64,000 nt of DNA, from the NCBI RefSeq assembly GCF_963855985.1, contig NC_087098.1, forward strand, positions 14,528,501-14,592,500, written 5' to 3'. This DNA is from Ostrinia nubilalis (taxonomy: Eukaryota > Arthropoda > Insecta > Lepidoptera > Crambidae). Positions 34,791 to 47,895 of the stretch are shown one piece after another; the first letter of the stretch is position 1; each line of letters begins with the position of its first letter. The notes under the pieces are model-generated. The model saw only the letters and a program-made list of their open reading frames with translations. It was not told where the DNA came from and searched no databases. A program made the translations under genes and the position numbers.

Positions 34791-36357
34791 ACAAATTTAA
34801 CACTAAGGTTATTGATTTTTAGGTGAAACAAATTTAAATATTTACACGAAGGTTACGCTTAAGACCTCATTACAACCCACACCATGGAACAGAAATGAAA
34901 ATTGAAATCCTGTCTTACAACACCGTTACCCAAAACAAAAACCCCATTTTCGCGCGTTTAATGATTGCTTTTAAACCTGGCCGTTCATAAATAAGTAATT
35001 ATTTTTACCGCCTATTGTCACTGAAAAATTAAATATGTAGAGAGAGAAAAAGTTTGGGCAGTTGCGCGCGCGACTGTCGCGTTGCGTGTCGCGCGGCGCA
35101 TCGTAATGAGGGTACTTTTTGTCGCGCGCGCGCGTGGGAGAGTGCGGTGATATATCTCTAGCTTGTTATTGTACTTCTGAAAGCACAAATTGGATAGTGT
35201 TGGTATGAGGGTTAACAATGTAGATGCATAATTTTGAAGCTGTCTGATCACTTGGCTGACTGTTTTATTTTAGACAGGATATCGTGTCACGTGTTTGCTT
35301 AAAAGCAGAAATTTTAAATTCGTTTGATTTATGATTTTCTGTCACTAAATATGCTTTAGTTGACTTGGTACTCGTTGCTTAAACTTGAAGCATTTTAGCA
35401 ATATTCAGTTATTACATGCAAGTAGATACTTTCGCAGTTATTTCTTAGTATCAAAATGTCCTTCACAATAATAACGATGAAATGCACAATTTCAAAAGAA
35501 ATCTTTATACCGCAGCAAGATGATCCAGTTTTCTTTTCAATCACATATTAGCAACACCCGTAGGTACATAAAAATTAAATTCGACAGCTTTTAGGCAATA
35601 CTACCACGACCCCTACAGAAATTTAACCGGTAGCTACTTAAATCAAATCGGTATGCGTATACATTCTAAAATCCTTATGCGAATCGGAACCCTAATGGCT
35701 ATGACACTACGGATGTTCTACCATACAAGTCGTTACAAAAACCACTACGGCAACGGAAACGCCAGAGGTTAGGCCTTCCTAACACAGACACCTCCAGGTA
35801 TGTCAGTGGTCCAGGTCCGGTCAGACCGAGGGGCGCCCCGGTTCGGGGAACACATCCTATTGGAAATTATTATGAGTGCTGCGTACACCATGGGAGCGGG
35901 CAGGGCTGGCGAGAGCGAGCGGCGTGGGAAGTCGCTTTTTTGCGATGATGACTAGTGTTTTAAATAACATAGATTTAAATCAAAATAAAAAAATCAAAAT
36001 CAAAAATATTTATTCAGTTTAGACCACAAGTGTATGATCGAATCAACGCTGAAAACTTTTGTCTGATGTAAGAAAAGTTTGATGGTATTTTTCGAATTAA
36101 TATCGGCAACGATTTAATACATAAGCCCTCAATGTAACTGTTTGTTGACCCAAATAAAGAGAGAGAAAAAAAAGATCTGATTGACATTCTTTCAACAGAA
36201 CCCAAATTCACTAATTGCTATTGCCACATTGCAACCCAGTTAGCACTTAATACTCAAATAATAAGGACTCTTTGTACCTTAACTTAATGACTATAAGTTT
36301 GTAGCAACTACACAAAGGTCATATCCCTGTTGTCTAGACTATATGAATTTCCATTGA

Positions 36358-36403
36358 CATTTGTCCTGTAGTGGACGGTATTAGGTTGAAACGATCTGAC
36401 GCT
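36358..36403 (+). pseudogene. LINE 3'-tail relic (degraded)
   Basis: TTGTCCTGTAGTGGACGGTA followed by GGTTGAAACGATCTGACG. Confidence 0.5.
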
Positions 36404-38147
36404 ATTTTGTGACACTTCTCTATTCGGGAAATTGATTGCAGCAAAATATATAATTAAATGCACTACTGTGTCACCTGAAAATCTAAACTATGACTCCAAA
36501 CTATCTATCTGAGCTAATGAGTGGCGAATAAAATCATCAACGACATATCTTCGAATCAGTCTATTTTCTGCCTCTGGCAACCCTAGTCCAGTGTGCACAT
36601 GAGCTGGGAAGAATGTTGATAAATGCCCTCTATGATAGCTGTGCACCTTTTTGCCTGATAACGGGAGATAAGGACGGGTGATGCGTTTGTTTCACATTCG
36701 CATGGATTAACAGTGATTAAGGATCCGCACACAAAGTTATGTCAAGCAAAAACTTATAGTAAGTAGTTTGTTTATGATCATTCACATTGACACTTGAGTG
36801 AAAATTGAGGCTAGTTAGAAAATAACTATCAGGAAGTTTAAGGGGAAATATTGACGGCGTCATTTACAGCGTCATCTAGTCCATAAGAAAAGCTTTTACC
36901 AAGGCTAAATACCAGGCAAGGGATATAAACATACTTAAATAATTTTGTAATATACAGTTAACGTTCATTCTGGATCAAAACCTGAAGGTTGATCCACTAT
37001 AACACCTACAGGACCTTTAATTAAAACAAATGATTAGAAAACTCTTAACTCCACTATATTACCTTAAATACGCAGAAATATGGCAAGAAAATACGTGAAC
37101 TATCATGAATCCCCTAGCCCTACTATGCAGACATCCTAAACATCCGCAAGCGATGGCTTTCCTAGAGGCGAACGCAATCAACAGCTAAAAATGTTAACCG
37201 ATGAGTGCCAATGTCAATTATTTGAAATGTCCCTTTTAATGTGAGAAAACCAAGGACGCTCGAGGACTCCTTGGTCATAGACTAAGTATTGACAGAAAAG
37301 TCTCTGAACGTTTTAAAAGAAGAGATAGCAGTAGTTTTGCTACCATTTATGAACCATCGTAAATTGCAAAGAAATGATTTAATTTTAGTATAGTTCTAGG
37401 CATTTCAAATATTATTTGATTACTTACATTGTCTTATATTCTTCAACACATTGTCAGATATGCAGGACAAGACCTAAATTGTCTTCGCTGATTTGTTTGG
37501 TACACAAAAACTCGAATCTAGATTTAGTTTTAGGGTTTGCATTTTGCAACCATCACTGTGACTAGGACATCTCTACACCGCTTTACTTATGTTTTCAGTT
37601 TTTCAAAAGCATTATTTTCGTAGTTACAAGAAGTACCAAAACTCAAGGCCATTTGTACCTAAAATGACAAGGATATCTCCGAGTCTCTGAGGGACATCTA
37701 ACTCTCAAAGAACAACACTCCAGACTTTTTACTGACAGTATTTCTCTAAAGTCAAGGGATCTGTCTCTCAAAGGCCAAGTGTCTTTATCCACAAACCACC
37801 CCTTTGAAGGGCTTTCTGCGCTTCTATTGATCTGGATGCAGTGGACGCGCATTCCCGCACGTGTTCGTTTTTGCCATTGGCTCGGATGACTCAAATCTCG
37901 GCTCGGCTGGGCGCGCGCATATACCATGGCTGAGGAGTTATTGTGAGTTCGATGGACTCGGGTTTTCTTCAAGTTTCCACTGCTTTCGTTTCAAATTCAG
38001 TAATACTTCTCTAGTAATAAGTAGGAATCTCTTGTAAAAGCAGTTAAATTCGTCCTAAAACAGATTTTATTGAATTTTGTTATCATATTTGTTCTTCTGA
38101 CGTTGATATCTAGTGGTACTGTTAGCACCATAGAATCAGAAATGAAA

Positions 38148-38196
38148 GAGGCCTTTATCTAGTAGCAGACGTCATTCGGCTGAAACGAACGAACTG
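38148..38196 (+). pseudogene. LINE 3'-tail relic
   Basis: GAGGCCTTTATCTAGTAGCA, then GACGTCATTCGGCTGAAACG, and an AACGAACGAAC end. Confidence 0.6.
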
Positions 38197-38654
38197 TTAG
38201 CACCATTTTTTTGTGATAAGAAAGCTAAGGTCCAAACATTGCATTGCATTGAGTTTTAAAATTTTATTATGTAGTGGTATGTTATAAAATTGTTCCTGTA
38301 AATGCCTCTACATAGTATGATTTTGTAACATTTTTCAATATCGCACTATGTAAAAATGGCGATTTTTTATCGACACGATCTAACTGGCTTTTTCCTAAGC
38401 TATGTTACACACGCTAATGCGCCTCTAGCTATGACAATCACCCGGCTCGTCTTGTCATGTCACGACGCCTCACGTACCCCGCACAATTAACGCTTTTCGA
38501 CGTCTTACTCAGCTATTATCGTAGTATTTAAAACTGTGTTTTTGTTTTGAGTAAGCTTAAGATGTTAAAGTGCTTCAACTCCTTCAAGTTTTTATGTATC
38601 AATTAATTTAATACTGCAATTCTATTGTGTAATATAGTTGTACAATTTTCATCG

Positions 38655-38792
38655 TCGACGTACCGTATGATGACCAGCCACAAGATCGACAGACGGCCTC
38701 ATAAAGGTGCTGGATGCAGGCCGCTAGCAACCGACCAATCTGAAAATATAATATGTATTCAGCAGTGTGATTGAAATGATGATGATGACTCA
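38655..38792 (+). pseudogene. LINE 3'-end relic with coding remnant
   Basis: GACGGCCTCATAAAGGTGCT, then GGATGCAGGCCGCTAGCAAC and CGACCAATCTGAAAATA, correspond to the C-terminal coding end. An ATTCAGCAGTG...TTGAAATGATGATGATGAC tail follows. Confidence 0.7.
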
Positions 38793-39430
38793 TAGTATTA
38801 ATTTCATCCAATAACACAAGTATACCTAGTTGTCTACTGATGGCCGATTGCCTAGTTCCCTTTTTCGATCCAGTTAAATCAAGTCCCATGTGTAGGAATA
38901 GACAAGATATTTTTACGAGTATGTGTCTATCCCTGGGGATCTACTTACAACGTTTCACGCTCTCTTTTGCTTTGTCGCTCGCTGTAAGGCTACAGAGAAA
39001 AGAAACTTGCTTTATAATGTAGCCACTCTTTGATAACAACTGATAAAAATTTCATACACAAAATAAAACGCAAAAATGTTGTCGACAAGATGACATGGAA
39101 TTGAACAATAAAATCGGCGAGCAGTCGTGCGTTATCGGTTTTACTTGTGCGTCGCATCGCGACTTGTATCGGCCTTCTGCTATGATAAGTACAACTTGTA
39201 CCGTCTCCAAAATAATTTGCTTCAGATTTTTGGTTACAAAAATATTGAACTTGTAAGAGTTGTAAGTGTAAGTATTAATAAGGTTTCAAAAGTTAATTTA
39301 TGCACCAAAAATAAACCGCAAGACAAACGCTGTTATTAAGGATTAACTTTGTATGAAATGATTGAGTGAATAACAAAGAAAAATCTAAAAAACAATAAAA
39401 ATACATATATCAGTACTGTAATATTTCCAA

Positions 39431-39544
39431 GGCTTGCACCATCTTATTTTAACTTTAACAAACGTCAAAAGTCTGTCAAACTCTATACAAAAAACACCGG
39501 TTTTCGATATAGTTATTGTTAAAGTTAGGTGGTGCAACTCAGCC
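39431..39544. mobile_element. Palindromic MITE, copy E
   Basis: 114-bp copy, GGCTTGCACCATCTTATTTT to GTTAGGTGGTGCAACTCAGC, with the full central ACACCGGTTTTCG block. Confidence 0.87.
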
Positions 39545-40492
39545 TAAACCCCGTTTCAAAAAGAACTCTTACAAAAAATTTAAAGAATTTATGAGTGTCA
39601 TTACCTCACACCTCTTATTAAAAGCTTTGATGAGGCACAATGAAGTACTGATTGCGTCCATACATTACTTGCATTTAGTGCCTCCGAGAGTGATTACCTT
39701 AAATCCTTTATCACTCGGGATGACGTCGCATCATGATAATTTCGCATGCCACTTAACAGTTTACGCTGATGTTGAGGGTTTGAATGATTTTATGTTTTTC
39801 TGGATATATCTCTGTGGGACAAGAGATGAACAGGACAAAGGTGGATTATAAATAAACTTTTTTGTGTTGTTGACTTTTTAGTGATAGTGATAAGTTGGTG
39901 TTTGGACTATTCGTTTAGACTTGTGCTTATTGGTATTGTGGCGTATATTTTCACTTTTAATTTTACTACTTTAGTATTTGTCTTAACTTTGATTGTAATG
40001 CTTCCTTTGACCATTATTTTGTTGTGTAGGTACTTACCATTAAGTCATATTTTTGAAGAAATCAAATTCTGATTTGCTTAGAAAATCATATAAATCCAAC
40101 TACATTCCTGTTCATTTTAAACTTTATCTCAACTAAAGGAACTTCAAAAGGACGACCTTGGTTGCATGAAAATTTTAAAATGCGTGTTTCACACTTTAAC
40201 GTTACGCCGATGTCATTAATATTAACCATCCTATAACTTATTCATTATACCTGTTGACAAATTTTCAGTTAATACACTTTTATTTTATTCAGTGGTGTAA
40301 TTTGTTGTTCATCTTGACCATGTTCCACATTAAATGACGGCGATAATTGATGCTTAATATAAACATGATTCAGAATGAATCAACTATAAACGTTACTTTC
40401 ATGGCAGTTTTTATAAAGTAGTTCTGTTTCATTGCTTTCTCTACCTAGTTTCACGCAAATAAATTGACTACAGTGCGCAGGTTTATTTCTCT

Positions 40493-40680
40493 ACTAGCTT
40501 TCCGCCCGGGAATTCCGGGAATTTTGTCTGTCACAGAAAAACATCATCGCGCGCGTCCCTGTTTCAAAAACCGGAATCTCTATACCAAATTTCATCAAAA
40601 TCGGTTCAGTGGTTTAGGCGTGAAAGCAAGATTAGTATAGATTAATATAGAATAGTGTATAGATTTTTTTTGAAATTAGA
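40493..40680 (+). repeat. Widespread interspersed repeat (CAAAATCGGTTCAGTGGTTT type)
   Basis: CTAGCTTTCCGCCCGGGAAT at the left, then ACCAAATTTCATCAAAATCG, GTTCAGTGGTTTAGGCGTGA and a TAGTATAGATTA-like end. I recognise it as a very common lepidopteran/arthropod non-coding repeat; its superfamily is not established here. Confidence 0.65.
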
Positions 40681-40694
40681 CTCAAATTCAAATT

Positions 40695-40805
40695 CTTATT
40701 AGTAGGCCCTTTTCAGATAACTTATACACGTCCCAATAGAGCTTGCTCTACCACCACTTCGGGACAACATATTGATTGGTGCTAAGAAGTGGCTGCTTCA
40801 GCCAC
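40695..40805 (-). repeat. Interspersed-repeat 3' end, minus-strand copy
   Basis: The reverse complement contains GTTGTCCCGAAGTGGTGGTA and TTGGGACGTGTATAAG, matching 4369-4421. Confidence 0.65.
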
Positions 40806-41579
40806 GATCTTAGAATTTAGAGTACATTTTTGTGGAATTATGAAATATCTAAGAGGCAATTAGGTTACTTAATCCTTACAGACATTTCCACAAAAAAAAT
40901 TGCTTTTACAGTTCATTTGGGTCGACGGCAATTCAAAATTAAAACACTAATTTGTATTTGCAAAGGATTCGTGCGCCCATTAATTTAGCTGGAGAAAGTT
41001 TGGCAAACAAATAAACTAAATATTAAAGACAATAATGAATTCGTACAATGCGCACTTCGTACGTGCGCCGCGTAAAATGGAAACGCGTAAATCAATGCGC
41101 GGGCGCCGCAACGGACGGGAATGGAGAAGGACCGTAATATCGTTACGCCATGAAGCCAAAAATATGAATATTATCATTATTCTCGACGTGAAAGTCTGAA
41201 ACTGGCATTTGAAATACGTAGATCCTAATTCTATATAAAAAAACGTTTAGAATCAATTCGACAAATTTCTATTTTTGTGTTTAGATTGATCTAATTATCA
41301 GTTGGTTACGTTCTAAAATAATTTAAAACGGTTACTTGTCCTGAAACACATAAAATTAAATAAAAATTAATATTCATGGTCACTCACAACTCCATTATTT
41401 ATAACGGAGTTTATACCATGTAAGTACCAACAAAGATTTTGAGGTTTACTGCAAGCTGTTACACAAAGTTTTTTTCTCTTTGAATTCCTGATCTAGATGT
41501 TACAAGTTATACAAGTTTATAAAAAGGAAAGCCACCTAATTGTCCGCAAAAGAAACGTTTTTCAAGAAAAAATATTATA

Positions 41580-41843
41580 CAGGGTGTTAGGTAAATGGGT
41601 ATATGAGCCGACACTAGCCCATGTTAACATGACCATATAAATGGTATGGTGAAATCAGAAATTTGATATCACCATTTTAACTTTTTTAATTTTCATACAA
41701 AATAAATTTTATAAAATCCGATTTGTATGAAAATTAAAATAATTAAAATGAAGATATCAATTTTCTGACTTCACCATACCATTTATATGCCCATGTTAAC
41801 ATGGGCTAGTGTCGGCTCATATACCCATTTACCTAACACGCTG
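41580..41843. mobile_element. Palindromic TA-flanked MITE, CAGGGTGTTAGG termini
   Basis: About 120-bp arms pair almost throughout (CAGGGTGTTAGGTAAATGGG against CCCATTTACCTAACACGCTG), with a short AT-rich centre. TA flanks both ends (41578-41579 and 41844-41845). No ORF. Probably Tc1/mariner-mobilised. Confidence 0.85.
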
Positions 41844-43629
41844 TAGAGACTGATTCTACTGCATGTATGTCTGTTATGTCACCGTCGCAGGCGCATCGCG
41901 TAGAGCACGCGAGTTTTTAATTTTTTCTGAGACAACACGCTGCGTGCATTATCTTCCTATTAAATCTTTCAGGAAAGTAAGAAACTGTATAAATTTAATT
42001 TAGGTACCTAACGTATTTACGTTGACTGTGGGACACAAAGAGGTCACTGGTGTGTTTTTAATTGGCAAAAAGTTACATGATTTAGTACATGTATTGAGCT
42101 ATACTTATTCTGTGTGGGCTGTAACAAAACAAGGTAGGTTCCTAAGGTAAGTAAGGTAGGTTTTATAGACCGGTGATCTGACTGTGTCTACTAAAGCACG
42201 AAAGCTCTTTTGGGATAGTGGGTTGATTCAAACCTTAAACCCTACCACAATTTAGTAAGTGCTTTAAAAATCTACTATTGCTTGTCAGTTATCACCCATT
42301 AGGTATAGACAGGTAGTTTTTGCATTATGAGTGTCATCTTTATGTGCCTCATTTGAATATGAAACTTATACTGATCCTATTGCAAATTCTACAACGCAGT
42401 CATCCTCAAGTACTTGCTTTAGCTTGTTCATTTTATTATTATACGTCATTTAAGACCATTCCACAAATCAAAACATTTAAACCACATTCGAAAACACGAA
42501 ATCTTTGGTTGAGAATAAAAAAATTGTCACAATGTAATACACAAAAGTTGCTCTACTTTCTTTTTGAAAAGCAGTAATTTTAAACTGGAGCAATTTATTT
42601 TCTGTCTGTACACTAATTAATACAACGTTTACGTGAGCCCGCTTTGTCGTGGCTACCAGCGCACGCGTCGGCCACAGTCTGCGACCTGCGTTTTGTATTA
42701 CGTATGAATATTGAATGTTTTTCTGTTTTTTTTTATGTTGGGCATAATATTGGCACAGGAAAAATCTGCTTAATATTTAGGTCCGTATTATAAAAAAGCT
42801 GAAAACTCCGATTCAGTCTGTGATTGATGATTCGATCCAGTGATTGGTCTCAATATTGAAATCCAACCATTTAAAAACTCATTCAATATCATGCATAGGT
42901 TTTTATTATGAGTTTTAAGCTTTGTTTTGCAATAGCACATCTTAGTTACTCACTTCATAGTTTAAAAAAGTTACAAACTTTGTTGTACCTAAGTATGACA
43001 AATCAGTAAATAGCGATTAACTTCATAAGTAGGTATAAGCAACTACTTACAAATAGTTAATGTTTACAGACTCTTACTTTAATGGTTGAAACAAAAAATA
43101 TAGGTTTTTAAGTAATTTCTACTTGTAATTAATTCAATAAATTTTTGGGTTTATTGGTATCTTTATGTTTATCAGATATCTGAGTAATGAACATTATTTT
43201 ATTGTTAAATATTTAGCTAATACTTAGTTGTTTTAATTATCTTTAATTGTAGCTTTTAGCGGCGAAAGTGGTTGAGATACTGGACCAGACTTCGAAAAAG
43301 TTTTATTATAACGCACGTCAGAAAACAGCGAATAAATATCAATTACTGGATTTAATTCGGTTGTTCGACTGTCACTTGTTCAGTGTCAGCCATGAGCGAT
43401 AGCGGACAACTATACAGTATACAGCCATTGATTTAACAAGGCTGCATTGGTCAGATTTTTTAATAGGAAGATGAGTGTTGTATCAATTGCTGTACACTCT
43501 CAGTTGGTGCCAACTAGTGAACGCCTAAAATGATAGAAATGTTATGTCGTACCAGTTGGCGCCAGTGGTGCTGTAGAGTTAGTGCCACTTCGCCTCTTCC
43601 CGTGATTGTCGTAAAAAGCTCAAAGAGTT

Positions 43630-43800
43630 TACCTAAGTCTGTCGCCATAACAACAATGTTAACAGCATTGTTGTGTTCCGGCAGTTCCTCCGTGGTTGAG
43701 GATTCCGGGTGAAGCTCGCTTCCACCTTCGGCCTGATCATCACTTACCATCAGGTGAGATACAGGCCAAAAGCTTCCTCGTTGTGGGGAAAAAAAACTAT
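43630..43800 (+). mobile_element. Second copy of the SINE tail
   Basis: From ACCTAAGTCTGTCGCC to CTTCCTCGTTGTGGG plus an A-run, this matches 5761-5945 closely. The upstream sequence lacks the tRNA head, so it is a 5'-truncated copy or a different element sharing the tail. Confidence 0.75.
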
Positions 43801-44734
43801 AGAGGTATACGAACATCGGGCCTCGATAACCCAGCAGGCCAGGTGTGGGCACTCCCTAAATCAGCCATGCAACTGCAGTCTAATGTGATGTAATTAATTA
43901 ATAATTATACATTCCACATGCTCTATCACAGTCGCTAATCACTCACAAATTGGGCCAGCACCGATCGGCAGCCCGCAAAAGCTCCGTTTTGTTACAATTA
44001 ACGATTTTAATTAACAAAAAGTAAACGTTAACTGTAGCAAAACTGGACTAACGAAAGCAGAGGCGTGGCAGCTCGCGTAATCTTTGATTTGGAGATAAAG
44101 TGCTTGTTGCAATCTTTCACTCAACCTTTTGGTAACATTTTGTTATGCGTAAGAAAAAACCTGACGCCGGAATTAAAAAAAAATCCTAAAAACATGGATT
44201 ACCAAGAACAGTTAATTGGAACTCAAAAATCGTTGGGATAAATAATCATATCACTTTTTCAGGGATAAAAAGTAGTGTTTGGGAAACATTCTACCAATAG
44301 TAAACTATTCTCGAATTCAATATCTAGGTGTGATAGTTATTTCAATCTTTCAAAACATACTGAACACAGTCATGACTGTATTATTGCGAACCATATGACG
44401 TCATTTCTCTTTATGTCAAGGTTTATTTTTGTAATCACCATTTTCGAAATTTCAACAATTTCATGAACTCCTTCCCTACCCAAATTAAGAAGGTAATGCG
44501 AAACAACGTGATCATCCTCCAGACTTAAAGGAAAACAAGGCACATAATCCTCTCACTAACTGACGTATTTTTTTTCCTGTTCAAAGTTACCCTGAAAAAT
44601 TCAAAGTTACCCAAGATGACTGTACTTCTTCGCTCGATTTAATGACAGAAATAAATCTGAGATGTACTCCTAGCACTCATGCCATGGACGCCAGATTATG
44701 GAGCACTGCTTTAGGTCATTTTTATGCAGAATTT

Positions 44735-44860
44735 AGTATTTGACCGCAACGCACCTGATGGTGATATGCAGCCTAGAGTACATACGGGTACCTGCCCAGT
44801 AAAAGCCTATTCTCTCTTGCCTTGAAGGGGCCCGGATATAGTGTTCGGGAAAAACATAGT
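44735..44860 (+). repeat. LINE/SINE relic (CTGATG...ATGCAGCCTA type), copy 3
   Basis: CGCACCTGATGGTGATATGC, AGCCTAGAGTACATACGGGT, CTTGAAGGGGCCCGGATATA, matching 30660-30745 in order. Confidence 0.6.
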
Positions 44861-45436
44861 ACGGCTATTAAGCCATTCCAATAAATCTGGAGTATCTCCA
44901 ATCAGCGCAGGTGCATAGATCCTGCAGGTGCGGTCCACGTCATTTGTTGTCTGACACCAGCCGTCGGATCGCGATCGGCCATCGGGTCGACCGAGAATAA
45001 TTTGGTTAGTGTCGGGGGTCACGGCTGATTTTTAGCGGATCGATAAAGCGCGTGGTTGCCAAAGGCGAGGTAGGGATGGGATGGTAGAGTTAGTGGTAGG
45101 TATCGATAAAATTTCAGAGAAGTGTCGTTTATTTGGTGTCTCAATGATTGTTAGTTGTTTTTCAGTTAGTTCATTTTCTAGTTCGTAATATTGAATCTAT
45201 TTTTCTTAAACACTTGCGTGCTTTAACGATAATTTGTAAGATCGAGTCGTAACATGCATCTTTTTCTTTATAAACACTCATTTTTTAAAGCTCAGTGCAT
45301 GCATTGAGGACAGTCATAAAGAGTATGCAAAGAAATATTATGTTGAACAGATTTTTGAGACTCACTGGTAAGCAACCGAGCAACCATAGTTGTAGTTAGC
45401 TGGTACATTAGGAGTTCTGTTTAGAGAAGCTCTACT

Positions 45437-45605
45437 GAGCCCCGATTACGGTAACTTTTAACGTCTACAATCCAGACGCGCTTCATCGATTCTGCGATAA
45501 GATTGGTCAAAACAGCTGACGTACGCTGTTGAACGACCAATCGTATCGCAGAATCGAGAAGCGTGTCTGGATTGGAGACGTTAAAAATTACCGTAATCGG
45601 GGCTC
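45437..45605. mobile_element. 169-bp palindromic MITE, GAGCCCCGATTACGG termini
   Basis: Arms GAGCCCCGATTACGGTAA... and ...TTACCGTAATCGGGGCTC pair over about 75 bp each, including the AATCCAGAC and CGATTCTGCGATA blocks, around a GTACGC-containing centre. No coding capacity; the target duplication is not clear. Confidence 0.82.
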
Positions 45606-45910
45606 TGGAATGTCTTATCGTCATGAAGACATGCAGGTACATGCCCAAATATATTTTACTAAAATACCACAACAGCATATACCCAATCGCTATCGACATC
45701 GTTAACAGCACGTCACCAGCCCGCGCGTCGCGCGTAAATCGGTGCGCGTGCGCGCCGTGGGGCGACGCTCGCTCGTAACTCGCCGCGCATGAAGAGCATG
45801 CTCCAACTAGCTGGACTATGGCTCGGTTACCGGTGATGGATTGTAACAAATGTAAATAGGGAAAATAAAAATAAATGAAAATCACTTTCATCACCTATGT
45901 AGTTACTTAC

Positions 45911-46307
45911 TTTTTTTTCGTCGGGAAATGCTTTGCGCATACCTACTGGTCTATGGGGACGGCCAGTGGGTTATGTGGGACTCTCCCCGCCTACCCACTA
46001 AAGGCGGGGCCTACCCACTAAAACCCGACGGTTTCCACCAGAGCCCAAAGAAACGGAGCCGCGAGTTATTGTCCTGGGTGGACATTCGTCCGCAGCTCCG
46101 CTCCGCTCGAGGGAACCCCCAATCCCCTCCTCCAGTTCTTTTTTATAGAGGTTTTCTCCTCGCGGCCCTGGTATAACAGGACCCCCGGCCCTCCGTAGCG
46201 GGTTACGGTCTGCTCTATGCCGCTGCTCGGTCAGCTCTGCTGATCAGAGAAGTACCGAGAGCGGCCCTCCAAAGAATGGGCCCGGGCAAACGCCCCGCCA
46301 GCCCATA
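45911..46307 (+). repeat. Interspersed GC-rich repeat, copy 2 (longer)
   Basis: Same ordered blocks as 8990-9213, but it continues ~150 bp further with GGCCCTCC-type sequence ending near CGCCAGCCCATAAGTC. A short local duplication (GCCTACCCACTAAA twice, near 45991-46023) distinguishes it. Same orientation as copy 1. Confidence 0.75.
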
Positions 46308-46495
46308 AGTCATAAGATTCATGTTAAATTTTGGTTAAAATTGATAAGATTAGTACATTCATAGTATTAATATTTGGGCCTCCACCATCAGTATGCTTTG
46401 AGGATAGGACATAGAACTCTCCTAATACGTTACACCCTTTTCTCCCAGTGCAGCGCTAAGGTGAACGTAAGTGTTATGATTTTTAGGTTGAGTTT

Positions 46496-46582
46496 CTCTA
46501 GCTAACTTTGACCGTCGATAACCGGTGCTTTTGTGTGGAGTTTGACATATTTTTGACGTTTAAGATGGTGTGCAACCCAGCC
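46496..46582. mobile_element. Palindromic MITE, copy F (degraded)
   Basis: 87-bp diverged copy in the same orientation as copy A: GGTTGAGTTTCTC...AACCGGTGCTTTTGTG...AAGATGGTGTGCAACCCAGC. Confidence 0.72.
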
Positions 46583-47029
46583 ATTACTTATCCAGAAACT
46601 TGTATTGCTGTTAATTATTGCGGCTGAAATACAGCTGTAAGCAAACCCCGTAAAGAGCGCTCAACGGACCTAATCCCAAATTGAAAATAATAAAACATAG
46701 TAAGCGAACTCACCCAACAATTAACAGAAGACAAACGCCGCATCTGAAACAAGCACCGAAATTATTATTTGCGAACGCATAAATAACCTTTTAATTCCGT
46801 AAAACGGAACGACAATGCTGCATTATAAGACTCATTGTGCGGCACGCCTCGGTACGCCTCCAGAAAAAAAGGAGACCCCGCATATGATTATGGCGAGCAA
46901 TATCCACAGATTGCGATCTTATCTCGCGATCGGACATGAGCACTTCGGGACATTTCGACCCCGCGACCTCGCGGCGACACGACGCGACTATCGGCAGATC
47001 GACCCCCTTGCATTTAGTGCACGCGAAAA

Positions 47030-47537
47030 GACAATGCCGGAAATTGGCGTCTTTTTTTTTCGCGCGGCCATCGACCAAACCTTGTAATAGTGTAATAAAC
47101 CAAACTTACTATGACATGTATACCTCTAAACTCAGTCTGAACTGAGTTACGAGCATTAGAAGTTTGATGATTTTCATACTAGATTTTGCTTTTTGCGCGC
47201 AAGTTTTGTAAGAAATTGCAACAAAATAGTGACATTGTTGTTGTTGTTGTTGTCACACAAAGGCTCCAGACATCAATGTGGAGCAGAATCAGCGCAATAA
47301 AAAATAGCGCAATATTTTGTTGCAATTTCTTACAAAACTTGCGCGCAATAAGCAAATCTAGTATGTAAAATTATCAAACTTCTAACCCTCGTAACTCAGT
47401 TCAGACTGGGTTTAGAGGTATACACTTTATAGTAAGTTTGGTTTATTACACTATTTTGTAATAAAAAAACAAAGTTTGGTCGATGGCCGCGCGAAAAAAA
47501 AAAAGACGCCACCTTCCATACAAAATCTGGCATTGCC
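47030..47537. mobile_element. 508-bp MITE with ~200-bp arms inserted in satellite unit 1
   Basis: The element interrupts the satellite within GCGAAATTTTGAACAACGG. Its ends are long inverted repeats (near 47030-47225 and 47310-47537) sharing GGCGTC, a T- or A-run, CGCGCGGCCATCGACC and onward. The left tip appears to carry a small deletion. The centre holds a (GTT)n run near 47238-47258. No coding capacity. The target duplication is unclear (at most 1-2 bases). Confidence 0.85.
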
Positions 47538-47895
47538 ATTTTGAACAACGGTTTACATGGTCAGATTGAGCAGTGACTAAAGTGAGAATGTTTCAGTGTT
47601 TACACTGAGATGCAAGCACTGATGAGATATGCACCTGCTGTGTGTCTTGGGATTGAAGACCATTTTGTTTGAATTTTTTTGTAAAATACACTGGTCGGAT
47701 AATCCTGGTCTATAATCTTATCTCGCTATCGGACATGAGCTTCGGGACATTTCGACCCCGCGACCCCGCGGCGACACGACGCGACTATCGGCAGATCGAC
47801 CCCCTTGCATTTGTTTAGTGCACGCGAAATTTTGAACAACGGTTTACATGGTCAGATCGGGAGCAGCGACTAAAGTGAGAATGTTTCAGTGTTTA

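Larger units (their letters stand above)
31910..39430. other. AT-rich non-coding DNA with CG-dense patches
   Basis: CG-dense patches at 34503-34580 and 35060-35140 (CGCGCGCGCG runs); a GC-rich non-coding block at 35790-35930; a minus-strand A-tail-like CAAAAT repeat at 35982-36008. Frames at 37643-37972 and elsewhere show no family pattern. Relics and hairpins are listed separately. Confidence 0.5.
39545..45436. other. AT-rich non-coding DNA
   Basis: CG-rich patch at 41050-41125. The 111-codon frame at 39516-39851 begins inside a MITE and is rejected. Named repeats are listed separately; otherwise nothing recognised. Confidence 0.5.

Noticed and set aside
37643..37972. 109-codon minus-strand frame
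   Set aside because: No recognisable domain; composition looks random.
39516..39851. 111-codon frame
   Set aside because: Its start lies inside a MITE and the rest has no recognisable pattern.
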